Origin: UBA1845 sp002338715
GTDB taxonomy: Bacteria > Planctomycetota > Phycisphaerae > UBA1845
Assembly (NCBI GenBank): GCA_035344155.1
Contig: DAORAL010000030.1
Location: 4,894 to 68,893, forward strand
Reading direction: 5' to 3'
DNA: 64,000 nucleotides
The notes under the pieces were generated by a model. It was not told the DNA's origin, made no database searches, and was given only the letters and a program-made list of their open reading frames with translations. Below are positions 8,035 through 16,857 of this stretch, in pieces; positions within the stretch are counted from its first letter, which is position 1; the number at the start of each line of letters is the position of its first letter. Position numbers and translations under genes: made by a program.

Positions 8035-8874
8035 CTAATGAAGCGCGGGGTCCGTTTCTAAGACGCTGCGCAGTTTTCCGAGCGCAATCTCCTGGATCTG
8101 CCGGGCACGTTCCTTGCTCAAACCGATAGCCTCACCGATCTGGCCCAGCGTCAGCCCCTTTTGCCCATCCAGCGGGAATCGCCACCAGAGGATCATCGCC
8201 TCGCGCGGCGTCAACTCGCCGAGATTCTGATCCAATGCGCGGTGCAAACGGTCGGCGTAAAGCTTCGACCACTTGTCTTCGTTTTCAAAGTTCTCCATCC
8301 ACGCTTCATGCCCGACGGGGAAGCGGGACTTGTAGCGGTTGGTCTTTTTCCAAAGGTGAATCAGCGCACGGGTGATGGCGTTGCACGCGTATGTGCTGAA
8401 TCGGAAACCGCTCCAAGGGTTGTAACCGTCCACTGCGCGGAGCAGGGCGTACAGTGATTCGCTGCGCTGCTCGTCCCACTCGACGTTGCTCGCGCGAAAC
8501 TGACTCATCATCGTGTAGGTGAGTCCGACGTTCTGCTCGACGATATAGCTGCGGATGATGTTCCACCGCTCGATCCAGTCATCGCGCTCGGCATCCGCTT
8601 TTTTCGATTGCCGCGTCGCGCGGTATGCGCAGACGTGCATGGCGATAAAGAGGGCGGTTTCACCGGGTGCGTCTTCGTCCGGTCGTTCTCCCAAAATCCA
8701 TTCGACAACCCCCAAGGCCTTATGTTCAGAACTCGCCAAGGCCAAGCGGCGATCTGGGATGAAACGCATCTGCTGCGGATCAACGGTCTGGACTGTCGGC
8801 TTCGTGCCGTTGGTCTTGCCATTTGCCGACTGACGCGTATCGATTCTCTGTGATTTAACTTTAGGTGCTACCAT
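8035..8874 (-). CDS. Sigma-70-family RNA polymerase sigma factor
   Basis: The 279-residue protein has region 2 around NPWSGFRFSTYACNAITRA (about residues 155-173), equivalent to the -10 recognition helix of RpoD-like factors. Region 4 has LTPREAMILWWRF followed by the helix-turn-helix TLGQIGEAIGLSKERARQIQ near residue 255. There is no region 1.1, and the N-terminal 70 residues are basic and then acidic, unlike housekeeping sigma. This places it among alternative, group-3-like factors common in Planctomycetota. AAGAGGTG lies about 8 nt before ATG 8874. The upstream region has a perfect palindrome at 8955-8975, suggesting regulated or autoregulated expression. Target genes cannot be told from the sequence. 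Confidence 0.9.
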   Translation of the reverse strand: MVAPKVKSQRIDTRQSANGKTNGTKPTVQTVDPQQMRFIPDRRLALASSEHKALGVVEWILGERPDEDAPGETALFIAMHVCAYRATRQSKKADAERDDWIERWNIIRSYIVEQNVGLTYTMMSQFRASNVEWDEQRSESLYALLRAVDGYNPWSGFRFSTYACNAITRALIHLWKKTNRYKSRFPVGHEAWMENFENEDKWSKLYADRLHRALDQNLGELTPREAMILWWRFPLDGQKGLTLGQIGEAIGLSKERARQIQEIALGKLRSVLETDPALH

Positions 8875-9349
8875 GATTTACACCTCTTTCCTGGTTGGGA
8901 CATCGTGTCACCCAGGTGGGCGCGGCAAGGGTCTCCGCGACCGCCGATAAACATATATCACCATTTTGGTGATATTTCAAGCAATCTGGGCAAAAGCCAT
9001 CATTTCTGACAAGCAGATACCGCAGCGTTACACGCGAATTTCTAGTGAACTTAGGAGGATTGGGGCGATCCGATTTCCGCTCAACGGCCTGCGAATCGGG
9101 TTTCTGGCCCACGGCCACGATTCGATCATCGCCCAACGGTGCGCCAACGAATTCAATCCCACTTAAATGGGCTCACATCAGTGAATACGAGTGGGCGTGG
9201 CTGGTGGTTTCAGAAAGCGCGCGGGTTTCAAGAGTTTTGACAAGTCTGTGCGCAATCTGACGGCGGGTCATCAGGCGGATAGCAAGCGTTTCGCGCGTTA
9301 GGGGCGACATTTCAACGAAGCGGCTGACGATGCAACCGCATCGTAACAA
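8875..9349. other. Intergenic region between glnS 3' end and the sigma-factor gene
   Basis: This 475-bp stretch holds the 5' region of the sigma-factor gene, including the palindrome at 8955-8975. The remainder, 8980-9349, has no open frame with a convincing start or composition. No tRNA-like fold or terminator stem with a T-tract was seen after glnS. Confidence 0.5.
8955..8975. promoter_or_regulatory. Perfect 9-bp inverted repeat upstream of the sigma-factor gene
   Basis: ATATCACCA-TTT-TGGTGATAT is a perfect inverted repeat with a 3-nt centre, about 80 nt upstream of the sigma-factor ATG (8874, minus strand). Its length and AT-rich flanks fit a binding site for a dimeric helix-turn-helix regulator. 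No T-tract follows it, so a terminator is less likely. The regulator is unknown. Confidence 0.55.
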
Positions 9350-11056
9350 TCACGACTTGCTTTGGATCTTGGCCCATGAATCGCGAAGGGTGACCGTGCG
9401 ATTGAAAACGGGCTTGTCGTCTGAGCTGTCCTGATCAACACAGAAATAGCCGGTGCGTTCGAACTGCACCCTGTTAATTCCGTCGGGCCAACTGACGGCA
9501 TTGGCGGCTTCGATCCAGGATGACTCAAGTTTGCAATTCGCCTTGGTGGTAAGCGACTCCGGATTCATTGCGTCGAGCCAGGACTTTCCTTCGGGCGTCT
9601 TGTCGGGATTCTCTTCATTGAAGAGGCGGTCGTAGAGTCTGACTTCGATGTCGGCGGCGTGATGGGCTGACACCCAATGGATGGTCCCTCTGACCTTTCG
9701 CCCGTCGGGTGAATCGCCGCCGCGGGTGGCGGGGTCGTACGTGCAGCGCAGCTCGATCACTTCGCCTGCGTCGTTCTTAATGACGTCGGTGCAGGTGACA
9801 AAGTATGCATAGCGAAGGCGCACCTCGCGTCCCGGCGCAAGTCGGAAGAACTTCTTCGGTGCGTCTTCCATGAAGTCGCTTCGTTCGATGTAAAGCTCGC
9901 GCGAGAAGGGTATCTTGCGGCTACCCGCGCTTTCATCCTCGGGATTGTTGACCGCGTCCATCTCTTCGGTCTGTCCTTCGGGATAGTTTTCGATAACCAC
10001 TTTCAAAGGATCGAGCACGCACATGACGCGCGGGGCGCGCTTGTTCAAATCTTCGCGGATGCAGTTTTCCAACACCGCAATGTCGATGCGGCTATTCATG
10101 CGGGCGACGCCGATCCGCTCGCAAAACGTTCGAATGGACGACGGCGTATACCCGCGCCGTTTGAAACCGCGGATGGTTGGCATGCGCGGGTCATCCCACC
10201 CGCGGACGTGTTTGTCGCGCACCAATTCAAGGAGTTTGCGTTTGCTCATCACGGTGTAACCGAGGTTGAGTCGGGCGAACTCAATCTGCTGCGAATGAAA
10301 CACGCCGAGCTGATCGAGGAACCAGTCATAAAGCGGGCGATGGTTTTCAAATTCAAGCGTACAGATCGAATGGGTGACGTTTTCGATTGAATCTTCAAGC
10401 CCGTGCGCCCAGTCATACATGGGATAAATGCACCACTTGTCACCGCTGCGGTGGTGGTGCGCGTGCAGAATGCGGTACATCACCGGGTCGCGCATGTTGA
10501 GGTTGGGACTGGCCATGTCGATCTTGGCACGCAGCGTTTTTGACCCATCGGGAAATTCGCCCGCCCGCATGCGTTCAAACAAATCGAGATTTTCTTCGAC
10601 GGTTCGATTGCGGTAGGGACTGTCCTTACCCGGTGCGGTCAACGTGCCGCGATACTCGCGCGTTTCTTCCGACGAAAGGTCGCAGACATACGCCAGACCT
10701 TTTTTAATCAAGGTGATGGCGTGGTCGTAGAACTGCTCGAAGTAGTCGGAGGCGAAGAGCACCTTGCCGTCGAGGTCGTACCCAAGCCAGCGAATGTCGT
10801 TTTCAATCGCCTCTACGTACTCATCCTCTTCCTTGATGGGGTTGGTGTCGTCGAAACGCAGATTAAACGAGCCGTTGTACTTCTGGGCGAGACCGAAGTT
10901 CAGGCAGATCGACTTGGCGTGCCCGATGTGCAGGTAGCCGTTGGGCTCCGGGGGGAATCGGGTCTGAACGCGGCCACCCCATTTGTCGGAGGCCAGATCT
11001 TTTTCGATGATCTGCTCGATGAAGTTCAGTGATGGTTTCTCGGTGGTCTCGGCCAT
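9350..11056 (-). CDS. glnS: Glutaminyl-tRNA synthetase
   Basis: The protein has 568 residues from ATG 11056, which aligns with the known GlnRS N-terminus; an ATG 8 codons upstream is possible. It attaches glutamine to tRNA-Gln. Class I signatures are present: PPEPNGYLHIGHAKSICLNF with HIGH at about 43-46, LRFDDTNP near 67, and the KMSKS-type loop VMSKRKL at about 269-275. PMYDWAHGLEDSIENVTHS and the anticodon-binding beta-barrel region in the C-terminal half are those of GlnRS rather than bacterial GluRS. Having glnS implies the direct Gln-tRNA route. It is probably monocistronic: the neighbour on the 5' side is divergent. Confidence 0.97.
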   Translation of the reverse strand: MAETTEKPSLNFIEQIIEKDLASDKWGGRVQTRFPPEPNGYLHIGHAKSICLNFGLAQKYNGSFNLRFDDTNPIKEEDEYVEAIENDIRWLGYDLDGKVLFASDYFEQFYDHAITLIKKGLAYVCDLSSEETREYRGTLTAPGKDSPYRNRTVEENLDLFERMRAGEFPDGSKTLRAKIDMASPNLNMRDPVMYRILHAHHHRSGDKWCIYPMYDWAHGLEDSIENVTHSICTLEFENHRPLYDWFLDQLGVFHSQQIEFARLNLGYTVMSKRKLLELVRDKHVRGWDDPRMPTIRGFKRRGYTPSSIRTFCERIGVARMNSRIDIAVLENCIREDLNKRAPRVMCVLDPLKVVIENYPEGQTEEMDAVNNPEDESAGSRKIPFSRELYIERSDFMEDAPKKFFRLAPGREVRLRYAYFVTCTDVIKNDAGEVIELRCTYDPATRGGDSPDGRKVRGTIHWVSAHHAADIEVRLYDRLFNEENPDKTPEGKSWLDAMNPESLTTKANCKLESSWIEAANAVSWPDGINRVQFERTGYFCVDQDSSDDKPVFNRTVTLRDSWAKIQSKS

Positions 11057-11292
11057 GGTTCGCTCAATTCGCAACGACATGTTTGAATTCGGTCAATTCG
11101 AGCGGCGAATGATAACTTCGTTGCATGTCACTCACAACGCAGGGTCGAATGCGCCCGGCCAAACGGTGCACAACGGGTCGATCAGTGCGTTTCGACCATC
11201 CCAAAACCGCTGCCGAGATTCATTTCCGCAGGCATCCGAAAACGTTGGCTGAGCGTCGAAGTGGCCCATTCCGCATCTCTAAGGAGGCGGTG

Positions 11293-11442
11293 ATGGATGT
11301 GTCCGTCCCATATCCAAGTTCGATAAATGGCAATGGCTGGAATTTGGTTCAAGGCGCTGCCTGGAATCACCTTCGCGCACCGGTGAAGTTGCTTGTTTTT
11401 GAGGCATCCACGGGGGTGTTGAGGCATTGGTCGTTAAAGTAG
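11293..11442 (+). CDS. Possible small protein (49 residues)
   Basis: ATG 11293 is preceded at 5 nt by AAGGAGG, one of the strongest Shine-Dalgarno sequences in the window, and the frame runs 49 codons to TAG 11440-11442. The peptide begins MDVSVPYPSSINGNGW and ends LRHWSLK. It has no signal peptide or clear membrane segment and matches nothing I recognise. It lies alone in the divergent glnS/haloperoxidase gap. The support is only the ribosome site and the open frame, so it may equally be chance. Confidence 0.35.
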   Translation: MDVSVPYPSSINGNGWNLVQGAAWNHLRAPVKLLVFEASTGVLRHWSLK

Positions 11443-11453
11443 GAAACTACTGC

Positions 11454-11483
11454 TTGTATCGAGAATGTGTCGGCGTCTATACT
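11454..11483 (+). promoter_or_regulatory. Possible sigma-70 promoter for the haloperoxidase gene
   Basis: TTGTAT (11454-11459) and TATACT (11478-11483) are separated by 18 bp, near the sigma-70 consensus. The start codon of the haloperoxidase gene lies about 150 nt downstream. The -35 box is imperfect and the prediction is by eye only. Confidence 0.3.
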
Positions 11484-11630
11484 GGTCGGCATAGGGTGTG
11501 CGGGGACGGCTGGGGTCGCCAATCAAGCATTCGGACATAACAAGAACCAAATGCAGTTTCATCGCAGACAGACGCTGTGTCTGCGCCCGCGTGGATACAA
11601 ATGGGCAGATTCTTTATGAGGAGGTCGCTC

Positions 11631-13634
11631 GTGTTTCATTCTCATTCTAGTTGTGGGGCACGCATGGGCCGTGCCTCAATTGTTTGCCTGATGATCGGGG
11701 TTGCCTTGGCATCAACCCAGAGCGCACGCGCCACCGAATCGGTCGCCAGGCAATGGAACGAAGTCCTTCTGGAATCGATTCGCAGGGACTTCGCGCGACC
11801 GACCGTACACGCCCGCAATTTGTGGCACACGTCGATTGCGATGTATGACGCCTGGGCGGTTTACGGTGATGATGCGTTCCCGTATCTCACCAACGAATAC
11901 CACACAGCCGTCGATGTGCAGGCTGCCCGTGAAGAGACGATCAGTTACGCGATGTATCGGATCCTGAGGTGGCGGTTTGCAAACTCACCAGGTGCGGCGA
12001 TTTCGTTGCCGTCTTTCGACGCATTGATGAATGATCTGGGTTACGACATCAACATTACAACAACCGGGCTGGACACACCGGCTTCGGTTGGAAACCGCAT
12101 CGCACAAAATGTGTTGATGTTCGGTCTGAACGACAATTCGAATGAACAGAACGGATACGCAAATCAGTTTTATCATCCGATCAACGAACCGCTCGTTCCG
12201 TCTCTTCCCGGTAATCCGACGCTCACCGATCCGAATCGTTGGCAGCCGCTTTCGCTGCAATTCTTCGTCGATCAAGCCGGAAACATTATTCCCTTCGGTT
12301 ATCCCGAAGCACTCGGTCCCGAATGGGGCATCGTTTCGGCGTTTGCACTGACCGCTCAGGATCTCACGATTTACAACCGCGATGGATTTGACTATTGGGT
12401 CTATCATGACCCGGGTCCTCCCGCGATGATTGGAACACCCACAGAAGCGACGTACAAATCTGCATTCGAGCAGGTCGTCGAATGGTCTGGATTGTTGGAT
12501 CCGACCGATGGATCGATGATCGACATTTCGCCAAGCGCCAGAGGCAACAATACCCTGGGAACCAACGACGGTCATGGTTATGACAAGAATCCCATCACGG
12601 GGGTGATGTACCCACCGCAGGTGGTTCCAGCCGGTGACTACTACCGCATTCTTGCGGAGTTCTGGGCGGACGGTCCAAATTCTGAAACCCCACCCGGACA
12701 TTGGTTCGTGATCGCGAATTACGTTTCTGACTCCCCGGGATTTGAAAAGCGCTTCAAAGGGGAAGGGCCGATCCTCGACGACCTGGAATGGGATGTCAAA
12801 CTCTACATGGCCTTGTCTTCCACGGTCCATGACGTGGCTGTCTCGGCGTGGGGCGTAAAGGGCTGGTACGACTACATTCGTCCGGTTTCCGCGATCCGTT
12901 ACATGGCCGACCTCGGACAATGCACCGATCCGCTGGCTGCGTCTTACCATCCGCAGGGACTCAACCTCAAGTCGCGCAAGATCGAACTTGTGACCGCGAG
13001 TACAACCGCGCCCGGACAAAGGCATGAGCACCTCGCCGGATCCGAAGGCAAGATCGCTGTAAAAGCGTGGAAGGGGCCCGATTACATCGCCGATCCGGCC
13101 ACCGATACGGCTGGCGTGGGTTGGATTCTGGCAGAAAACTGGTGGCCTTATCAACGCCCCAGTTTTGTGACGCCGCCATTTCCGGGATACGTTTCCGGTC
13201 ACAGCACGTTTAGCCGCGCGGCTGCCGAGTTGATGACGCGCATCACCGGATCGGAATACTTCCCGGGCGGACTCGGTGAATTCCATTGCCCGCAGAACGA
13301 ATACCTCGTTTTTGAAGAAGGTCCAAGTCAGGACATCACGCTGGAATGGGCACGTTATTACGATGCATCTGACGAGTGCAGCCTCTCGAGAATTTATGGC
13401 GGTATCCATCCGACCGTCGACGATATCCCCGGTCGACTCATGGGATCTGAGATCGGCGCTGACAGTTTCAACTTGGCTGAAGATTACTTCAGCGGTACCG
13501 CGATCAAGGTGTTCAACGATTGCTTTACCGGTCCGGGCGTCGCTGCATCCGCGCCATGTGCTCGCGCGGATAAGGACAATGACAACGACGTCGACCTTCA
13601 GGACTATGCGGAGTTGATGATCGCGACCGAATAG
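11631..13634 (+). CDS. Secreted vanadium-dependent haloperoxidase / PAP2-like protein with dockerin-like tail
   Basis: GAGGAGGT lies 5 nt before GTG 11631, giving 667 residues. A signal peptide follows (SIVCLMIGVALASTQSARA). The three vanadate/phosphate-binding motifs are complete: K-x-RP-type GVKGWYDYIRP (about 407-417), PGYVSGHSTFSRAA (about 519-532) and SRIYGGIHPTVDD (about 586-598). This is the vanadium haloperoxidase / acid phosphatase fold. Such enzymes oxidise halides with H2O2, or hydrolyse phosphoesters; which one applies cannot be decided here. The last 35 residues, CFTGPGVAASAPC followed by DKDNDNDVDLQDYAEL, match the calcium-binding dockerin-like tail seen on many planctomycete exported proteins. 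A strong terminator follows at 13666. Confidence 0.85.
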   Translation: MFHSHSSCGARMGRASIVCLMIGVALASTQSARATESVARQWNEVLLESIRRDFARPTVHARNLWHTSIAMYDAWAVYGDDAFPYLTNEYHTAVDVQAAREETISYAMYRILRWRFANSPGAAISLPSFDALMNDLGYDINITTTGLDTPASVGNRIAQNVLMFGLNDNSNEQNGYANQFYHPINEPLVPSLPGNPTLTDPNRWQPLSLQFFVDQAGNIIPFGYPEALGPEWGIVSAFALTAQDLTIYNRDGFDYWVYHDPGPPAMIGTPTEATYKSAFEQVVEWSGLLDPTDGSMIDISPSARGNNTLGTNDGHGYDKNPITGVMYPPQVVPAGDYYRILAEFWADGPNSETPPGHWFVIANYVSDSPGFEKRFKGEGPILDDLEWDVKLYMALSSTVHDVAVSAWGVKGWYDYIRPVSAIRYMADLGQCTDPLAASYHPQGLNLKSRKIELVTASTTAPGQRHEHLAGSEGKIAVKAWKGPDYIADPATDTAGVGWILAENWWPYQRPSFVTPPFPGYVSGHSTFSRAAAELMTRITGSEYFPGGLGEFHCPQNEYLVFEEGPSQDITLEWARYYDASDECSLSRIYGGIHPTVDDIPGRLMGSEIGADSFNLAEDYFSGTAIKVFNDCFTGPGVAASAPCARADKDNDNDVDLQDYAELMIATE

Positions 13635-13958
13635 TCCTCGACCTGACCATCACCCATTCCAATCGACCCGGCAGGAATATCGCCTGCCGGGTTTTTTTGC
13701 GCCTTGTGTGGCCGGCGCCCCGCACGGCGCGCCCGGTAACCATGCGCTTTCTCAGTTGCCAACAGTCGAATGCGGCGCAATCGGCCTATCGGACGTTACT
13801 CAAATCAAACGCGCTTGCTGTTGATTGACGCGTCTCTAGGCCCAGCCCTGCAATCGTACACTTCACCGCGACGTACCCGACGTTTCGTTTTCCCTCGAAT
13901 TTCTCGCATTGGCAAAGGTGCTCTCGCACCTTGCGGCATTGTTGGTTCGGAGTCCACC
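13635..13958. other. Intergenic region haloperoxidase / metalloprotease lipoprotein genes
   Basis: This 324-bp gap contains the terminator at 13666-13698. The frame of the next gene is open upstream of its chosen start back to 13770, but that segment lacks a signal peptide and a ribosome site and is probably untranslated leader. No other feature is seen. Confidence 0.5.
13666..13698 (+). terminator. Intrinsic terminator of the haloperoxidase gene
   Basis: A perfect 10-bp GC-rich stem, ACCCGGCAGG / CCTGCCGGGT, with a 7-nt loop is followed by seven T residues. It starts 31 nt after the stop codon. Confidence 0.93.
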
Positions 13959-15461
13959 ATGCTCAGGTTCAAGCTCGCATTGATCGTTCCATTCGCGTTG
14001 GCGCTGGTGATGTTGGAAGCCTGCAATGGCACCGGCGGCAGCAACGGTAACCCCAACGTCCTATTCTCGACCCTCATTGACGACGCCGACGGGGATGGGG
14101 TAGCCGACGAGCAGGACGGCTGCCCTGAAGACGCGGCAAAGTCGGAACCGGGTCAGTGTGGCTGCGGCGAACTCGACACCGACTCTGATCAGGATGGCGT
14201 GGCCAACTGCAACGATGAATGTCCTTCGAATGAATTGAAGACGGTGGCCGGCGCGTGTGGATGTTCGGAATCGGATGACGATGCCGACGAAGATGGCACG
14301 CCCGACTGCATCGACGAATGCCCCAACAATCCGGAAAAGACGGAGGCGGGCGACTGCGGTTGTACGGCGGTTGATACCGATTCCGACGAAGATGGAACGG
14401 CTGACTGCGTGGATGGCTGTCCCGATGACGCGGGCAAAACCAGCCCCGGGATTTGCGGTTGTGGCGAAAGCGACGCGGATGAAGATGACGACGGTACGCC
14501 GGATTGCAACGACGGTTGCCCGAGCGATCCGTTCAAAACGGCGCCCGGTGATTGTGGTTGCGGGTTTGGCGAAGCGACCTCAGCCGGCGATGGGGCGCCG
14601 ATTACGTTCGTCGTGGCATTCAATGATCCGGATTCGCAGTTCACGGAATACTACGAAGACATTGAGCGGACGTTGCTCCAAGCGTCGAACGATTGGGCGG
14701 CCTTGCTTTCAGCCCCCACGCCGGTGAGCATCGAGATCCAACTGTCGTTTATCAATCACGAAGTTGCGGCTGCAACCGCGGCGAGCATGACGTCGGTGTT
14801 TGTGCGCGATAACGGCGACTTCCTCGTTTTCGAGCAGGGCGTGGCTTCCGAGATTCGTACCGGAATCGATCCCAACGGCGATGCGCCAGACGCCCAGGTG
14901 AATCTCGATATCGATTCGTTGATCAACTATTACTGGTTCGATCCCGATCCAGCCGCCCGCACCGAACCGGTTCCGCAATGCGAGTTCAACGGTGGGTGGC
15001 AGTGTTATCTGGATGCGTATTCGATCCTCGCCCACGAGATGGGGCACGCGTTCGCGTACAACGGTTTACGCAATGCGGAAACCGGTGCAATCGGCGAATA
15101 CGGTTCGACGTTTGACGACCAGATCGAAGTGATCAACGGTTCGATGTTCTTTGTTGGGGTGAACGCGGTGGCGGTCCATGGCTCGAATGTTCCGCTGGCC
15201 GACCCAGCCCACCTGGATCTCGTCACGCTTATGAATCCGATCATCGATTGGGGCGTGCGCAATTCGATTTCCGATCTTGATGCCGCGATCCTCGACGACG
15301 TTGGACTGCCGATGGCCGGTACGTCCAGCGAATGCACGCCGTCGTTGCCATCGGTGCGAAGCGTTCAACCGACGATCCTCGGACCAAAACCCGAACCGCG
15401 CGGTTGCATGAATCCAAACTGCCCGCACAACTTGAAAGCAAGATTGAAAATGCCCAAGTAA
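13959..15461 (+). CDS. Lipoprotein with thrombospondin-type-3 calcium repeats and a zincin-like domain
   Basis: From ATG 13959 the protein has 500 residues and starts with a lipoprotein signal whose lipobox is LEAC (Cys 22). Residues about 42-205 contain five repeats with DxDxDGxxDCxDxCP and KTxPGxCGCG segments, a calcium-binding thrombospondin type-3 pattern with regular cysteines. The C-terminal half has ILAHEMGHAFAYNGLRNAE (about 355-373), an HExxH zinc motif with Glu as the catalytic base, so it is probably a metalloprotease. The third zinc ligand is not certain. The extreme C-terminus has a CMNPNCPHN segment. The frame is open further upstream to 13770, without a ribosome site. It is probably attached to a membrane on the outside; the substrate is unknown. 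Confidence 0.75.
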   Translation: MLRFKLALIVPFALALVMLEACNGTGGSNGNPNVLFSTLIDDADGDGVADEQDGCPEDAAKSEPGQCGCGELDTDSDQDGVANCNDECPSNELKTVAGACGCSESDDDADEDGTPDCIDECPNNPEKTEAGDCGCTAVDTDSDEDGTADCVDGCPDDAGKTSPGICGCGESDADEDDDGTPDCNDGCPSDPFKTAPGDCGCGFGEATSAGDGAPITFVVAFNDPDSQFTEYYEDIERTLLQASNDWAALLSAPTPVSIEIQLSFINHEVAAATAASMTSVFVRDNGDFLVFEQGVASEIRTGIDPNGDAPDAQVNLDIDSLINYYWFDPDPAARTEPVPQCEFNGGWQCYLDAYSILAHEMGHAFAYNGLRNAETGAIGEYGSTFDDQIEVINGSMFFVGVNAVAVHGSNVPLADPAHLDLVTLMNPIIDWGVRNSISDLDAAILDDVGLPMAGTSSECTPSLPSVRSVQPTILGPKPEPRGCMNPNCPHNLKARLKMPK

Positions 15462-15485
15462 ACTAGGCATCATTGAAGCGCGGAT

Positions 15486-15512
15486 GCCCCGCCCATCCTG
15501 GCAGGATGGGGC
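15486..15512. repeat. Short palindrome (CCATCCTGGCAGGATGG)
   Basis: The 17-mer has two 8-bp arms flanked by GC-rich GCCC/GGGC extensions. It lies just after the lipoprotein gene and next to the 15527-15559 hairpin. It resembles the other intergenic palindromes in the window in form but not in sequence. Confidence 0.55.
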
Positions 15513-15526
15513 ACCAAACGAAGCAA

Positions 15527-15559
15527 GGGCGCCTCAAACTCTTTGAGTTGGGGCGCCCC
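15527..15559. terminator. Hairpin between convergent genes, possible bidirectional terminator
   Basis: GGGCGCCTCAAACTC pairs with GAGTTGGGGCGCCC across a 2-nt loop, with one bulge and one mismatch. It lies exactly between the convergent lipoprotein genes, about 65 nt after one stop and 30 nt after the other. There is no strong T-tract on either strand, so termination is likely but not certain. Confidence 0.55.
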
Positions 15560-15588
15560 TGCGTTGACTTCATCAATTCAAAACGTCG

Positions 15589-16857
15589 TTACTGCCGAGT
15601 CGCCGTCCAATTGAACGTGTTGCTAACCTGGACGCCCTGGTCCGTTTCAAAGTACTGCCCGCTGGCAGCGCCGGTTGTCGCGTTGATCGAACCCGTGTAC
15701 GTCCCCTGATTGAAGTTCTGAAGCAGGACGTTGGCATTGTCGTTGAAGTTCACCGTACCTGCCACGTTGACGCTTCCCGTCAGCGTGAAAGTTCCGGTCG
15801 CCCAGGTGCTTGTTCCCGAGAACGCACCGTTGTTATCAATGGTGAACGTGAAGGTGTTCTGATTCGCGGGCGGGCCAACGCTTCCGACGTATGTACCTGT
15901 GAATGCGGTTCCCTGTTGGCCGCCACCGCCACCGTTGTTGTTTCCACCGCCTGTTTGGAAGGGCGGAGGCAATTCAAATCCCTGCACCGATTGATCCTCA
16001 AACAGATCAATCATTTCGCGAAGATACTTGGCATGCACGCCAAAGTTGTTGTTGGCAGCCGCTGTCCGATCCTGAGTCAGATTGCCTTGTGAATCGACCG
16101 ATACGATGATCTTCACGGTTCCCGCATTGTGGACAGCCGCCACTTTGCCGCAGCGCACCAGTGCTGAACCACTCGTTCCCGGTGTCGTGGGAATCTGATG
16201 CTGGATCACGTCCACGTTTTCGGGCATCACGACTTGACCAGTATCATGATTTCGCAGAGCGGTAATCGTGCCCGTCAGTGAAGTCGCCTGAGGTACGGTT
16301 GTTCCGGGCGTAATCTCGAACAAGTCCTGCACATCGCCCGGGAATCCGGAGAGCAGCAATTCGTCACCAAGTTCGAGGTCGGTCAGTTCGGCGTCGCTCG
16401 CAATGGTCAATTTGCTGGAGAGAAGTTCCTGCGTCGTAAACAAACCGATGTCGGGTGATGCGACGGGATTACCGGTGTAGTCCGGGTGGGTCAGCGCTCG
16501 CAGCAGTGTGACGACTTCGCCGGTTCCGGATTGGACGGCCACCACCTCTTCGACGGGCAGATCGGTGAGGCCGTTAAAGAACTCCGTCACGTGCGCATTG
16601 GTGGCCAGCAGTCGATCGCCCACAGCGAACGCAGTTCCCAGCGTGAAGTACCCGAAGTCGTTCTCGCCCGGACCGACGCGAATCTGCAGCACGACGGCGT
16701 AGGTGGCGTCATTGAGCTTGGCAAACGTCGAGGAGTTCGACGGGCAGTTGTTCGACAGGCTCGGTGTGCTCGTGCAGCTGGTCAGCATCGTGACGGCTGT
16801 CATTGCAAGGGCCGCCGCCCTCACGGTTCTTACTCTTGGTGAAATACTTCTACGCAT
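15589..16857 (-). CDS. Trypsin-like serine protease lipoprotein
   Basis: From ATG 16857 (GGAG 8 nt upstream) the protein has 422 residues. The signal ends at a lipobox, LTSC, with Cys 28. The chymotrypsin-fold triad is visible: His 89 in LLATNAHVTE, Asp 136 in SPDIGLF and Ser 229 in TTPGTSGSALVRCG. After about residue 315 comes a Gly/Asn linker (GGGNNNGGGGGQQG) and a roughly 85-residue beta-rich domain made of repeated 'GTYVGSV', 'GTFTLTGSVN' and 'GTYTGSIN' strands, with no known function. The protein is probably anchored in a membrane and acts outside the cytoplasm. An in-frame upstream extension to 16953 lacks a signal and is not adopted. The substrate is unknown. Confidence 0.82.
   Translation of the reverse strand: MRRSISPRVRTVRAAALAMTAVTMLTSCTSTPSLSNNCPSNSSTFAKLNDATYAVVLQIRVGPGENDFGYFTLGTAFAVGDRLLATNAHVTEFFNGLTDLPVEEVVAVQSGTGEVVTLLRALTHPDYTGNPVASPDIGLFTTQELLSSKLTIASDAELTDLELGDELLLSGFPGDVQDLFEITPGTTVPQATSLTGTITALRNHDTGQVVMPENVDVIQHQIPTTPGTSGSALVRCGKVAAVHNAGTVKIIVSVDSQGNLTQDRTAAANNNFGVHAKYLREMIDLFEDQSVQGFELPPPFQTGGGNNNGGGGGQQGTAFTGTYVGSVGPPANQNTFTFTIDNNGAFSGTSTWATGTFTLTGSVNVAGTVNFNDNANVLLQNFNQGTYTGSINATTGAASGQYFETDQGVQVSNTFNWTATRQ

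Larger units (their letters stand above)
11057..11630. other. Divergent intergenic region glnS / haloperoxidase gene
   Basis: This 574-bp region separates glnS (minus) from the haloperoxidase gene (plus). It holds a possible 49-codon gene (11293-11442), a possible promoter at 11454-11483, and a hairpin at 11563-11585 (CGCAGACA ... TGTCTGCG) about 45 nt before the haloperoxidase start. Nothing else is recognised. Confidence 0.5.

Noticed and set aside
11985..13409. 474-codon minus-strand open frame
   Set aside because: It is antisense to the haloperoxidase gene with its complete active-site motifs. The translated product is rich in Arg and Val without recognisable features.
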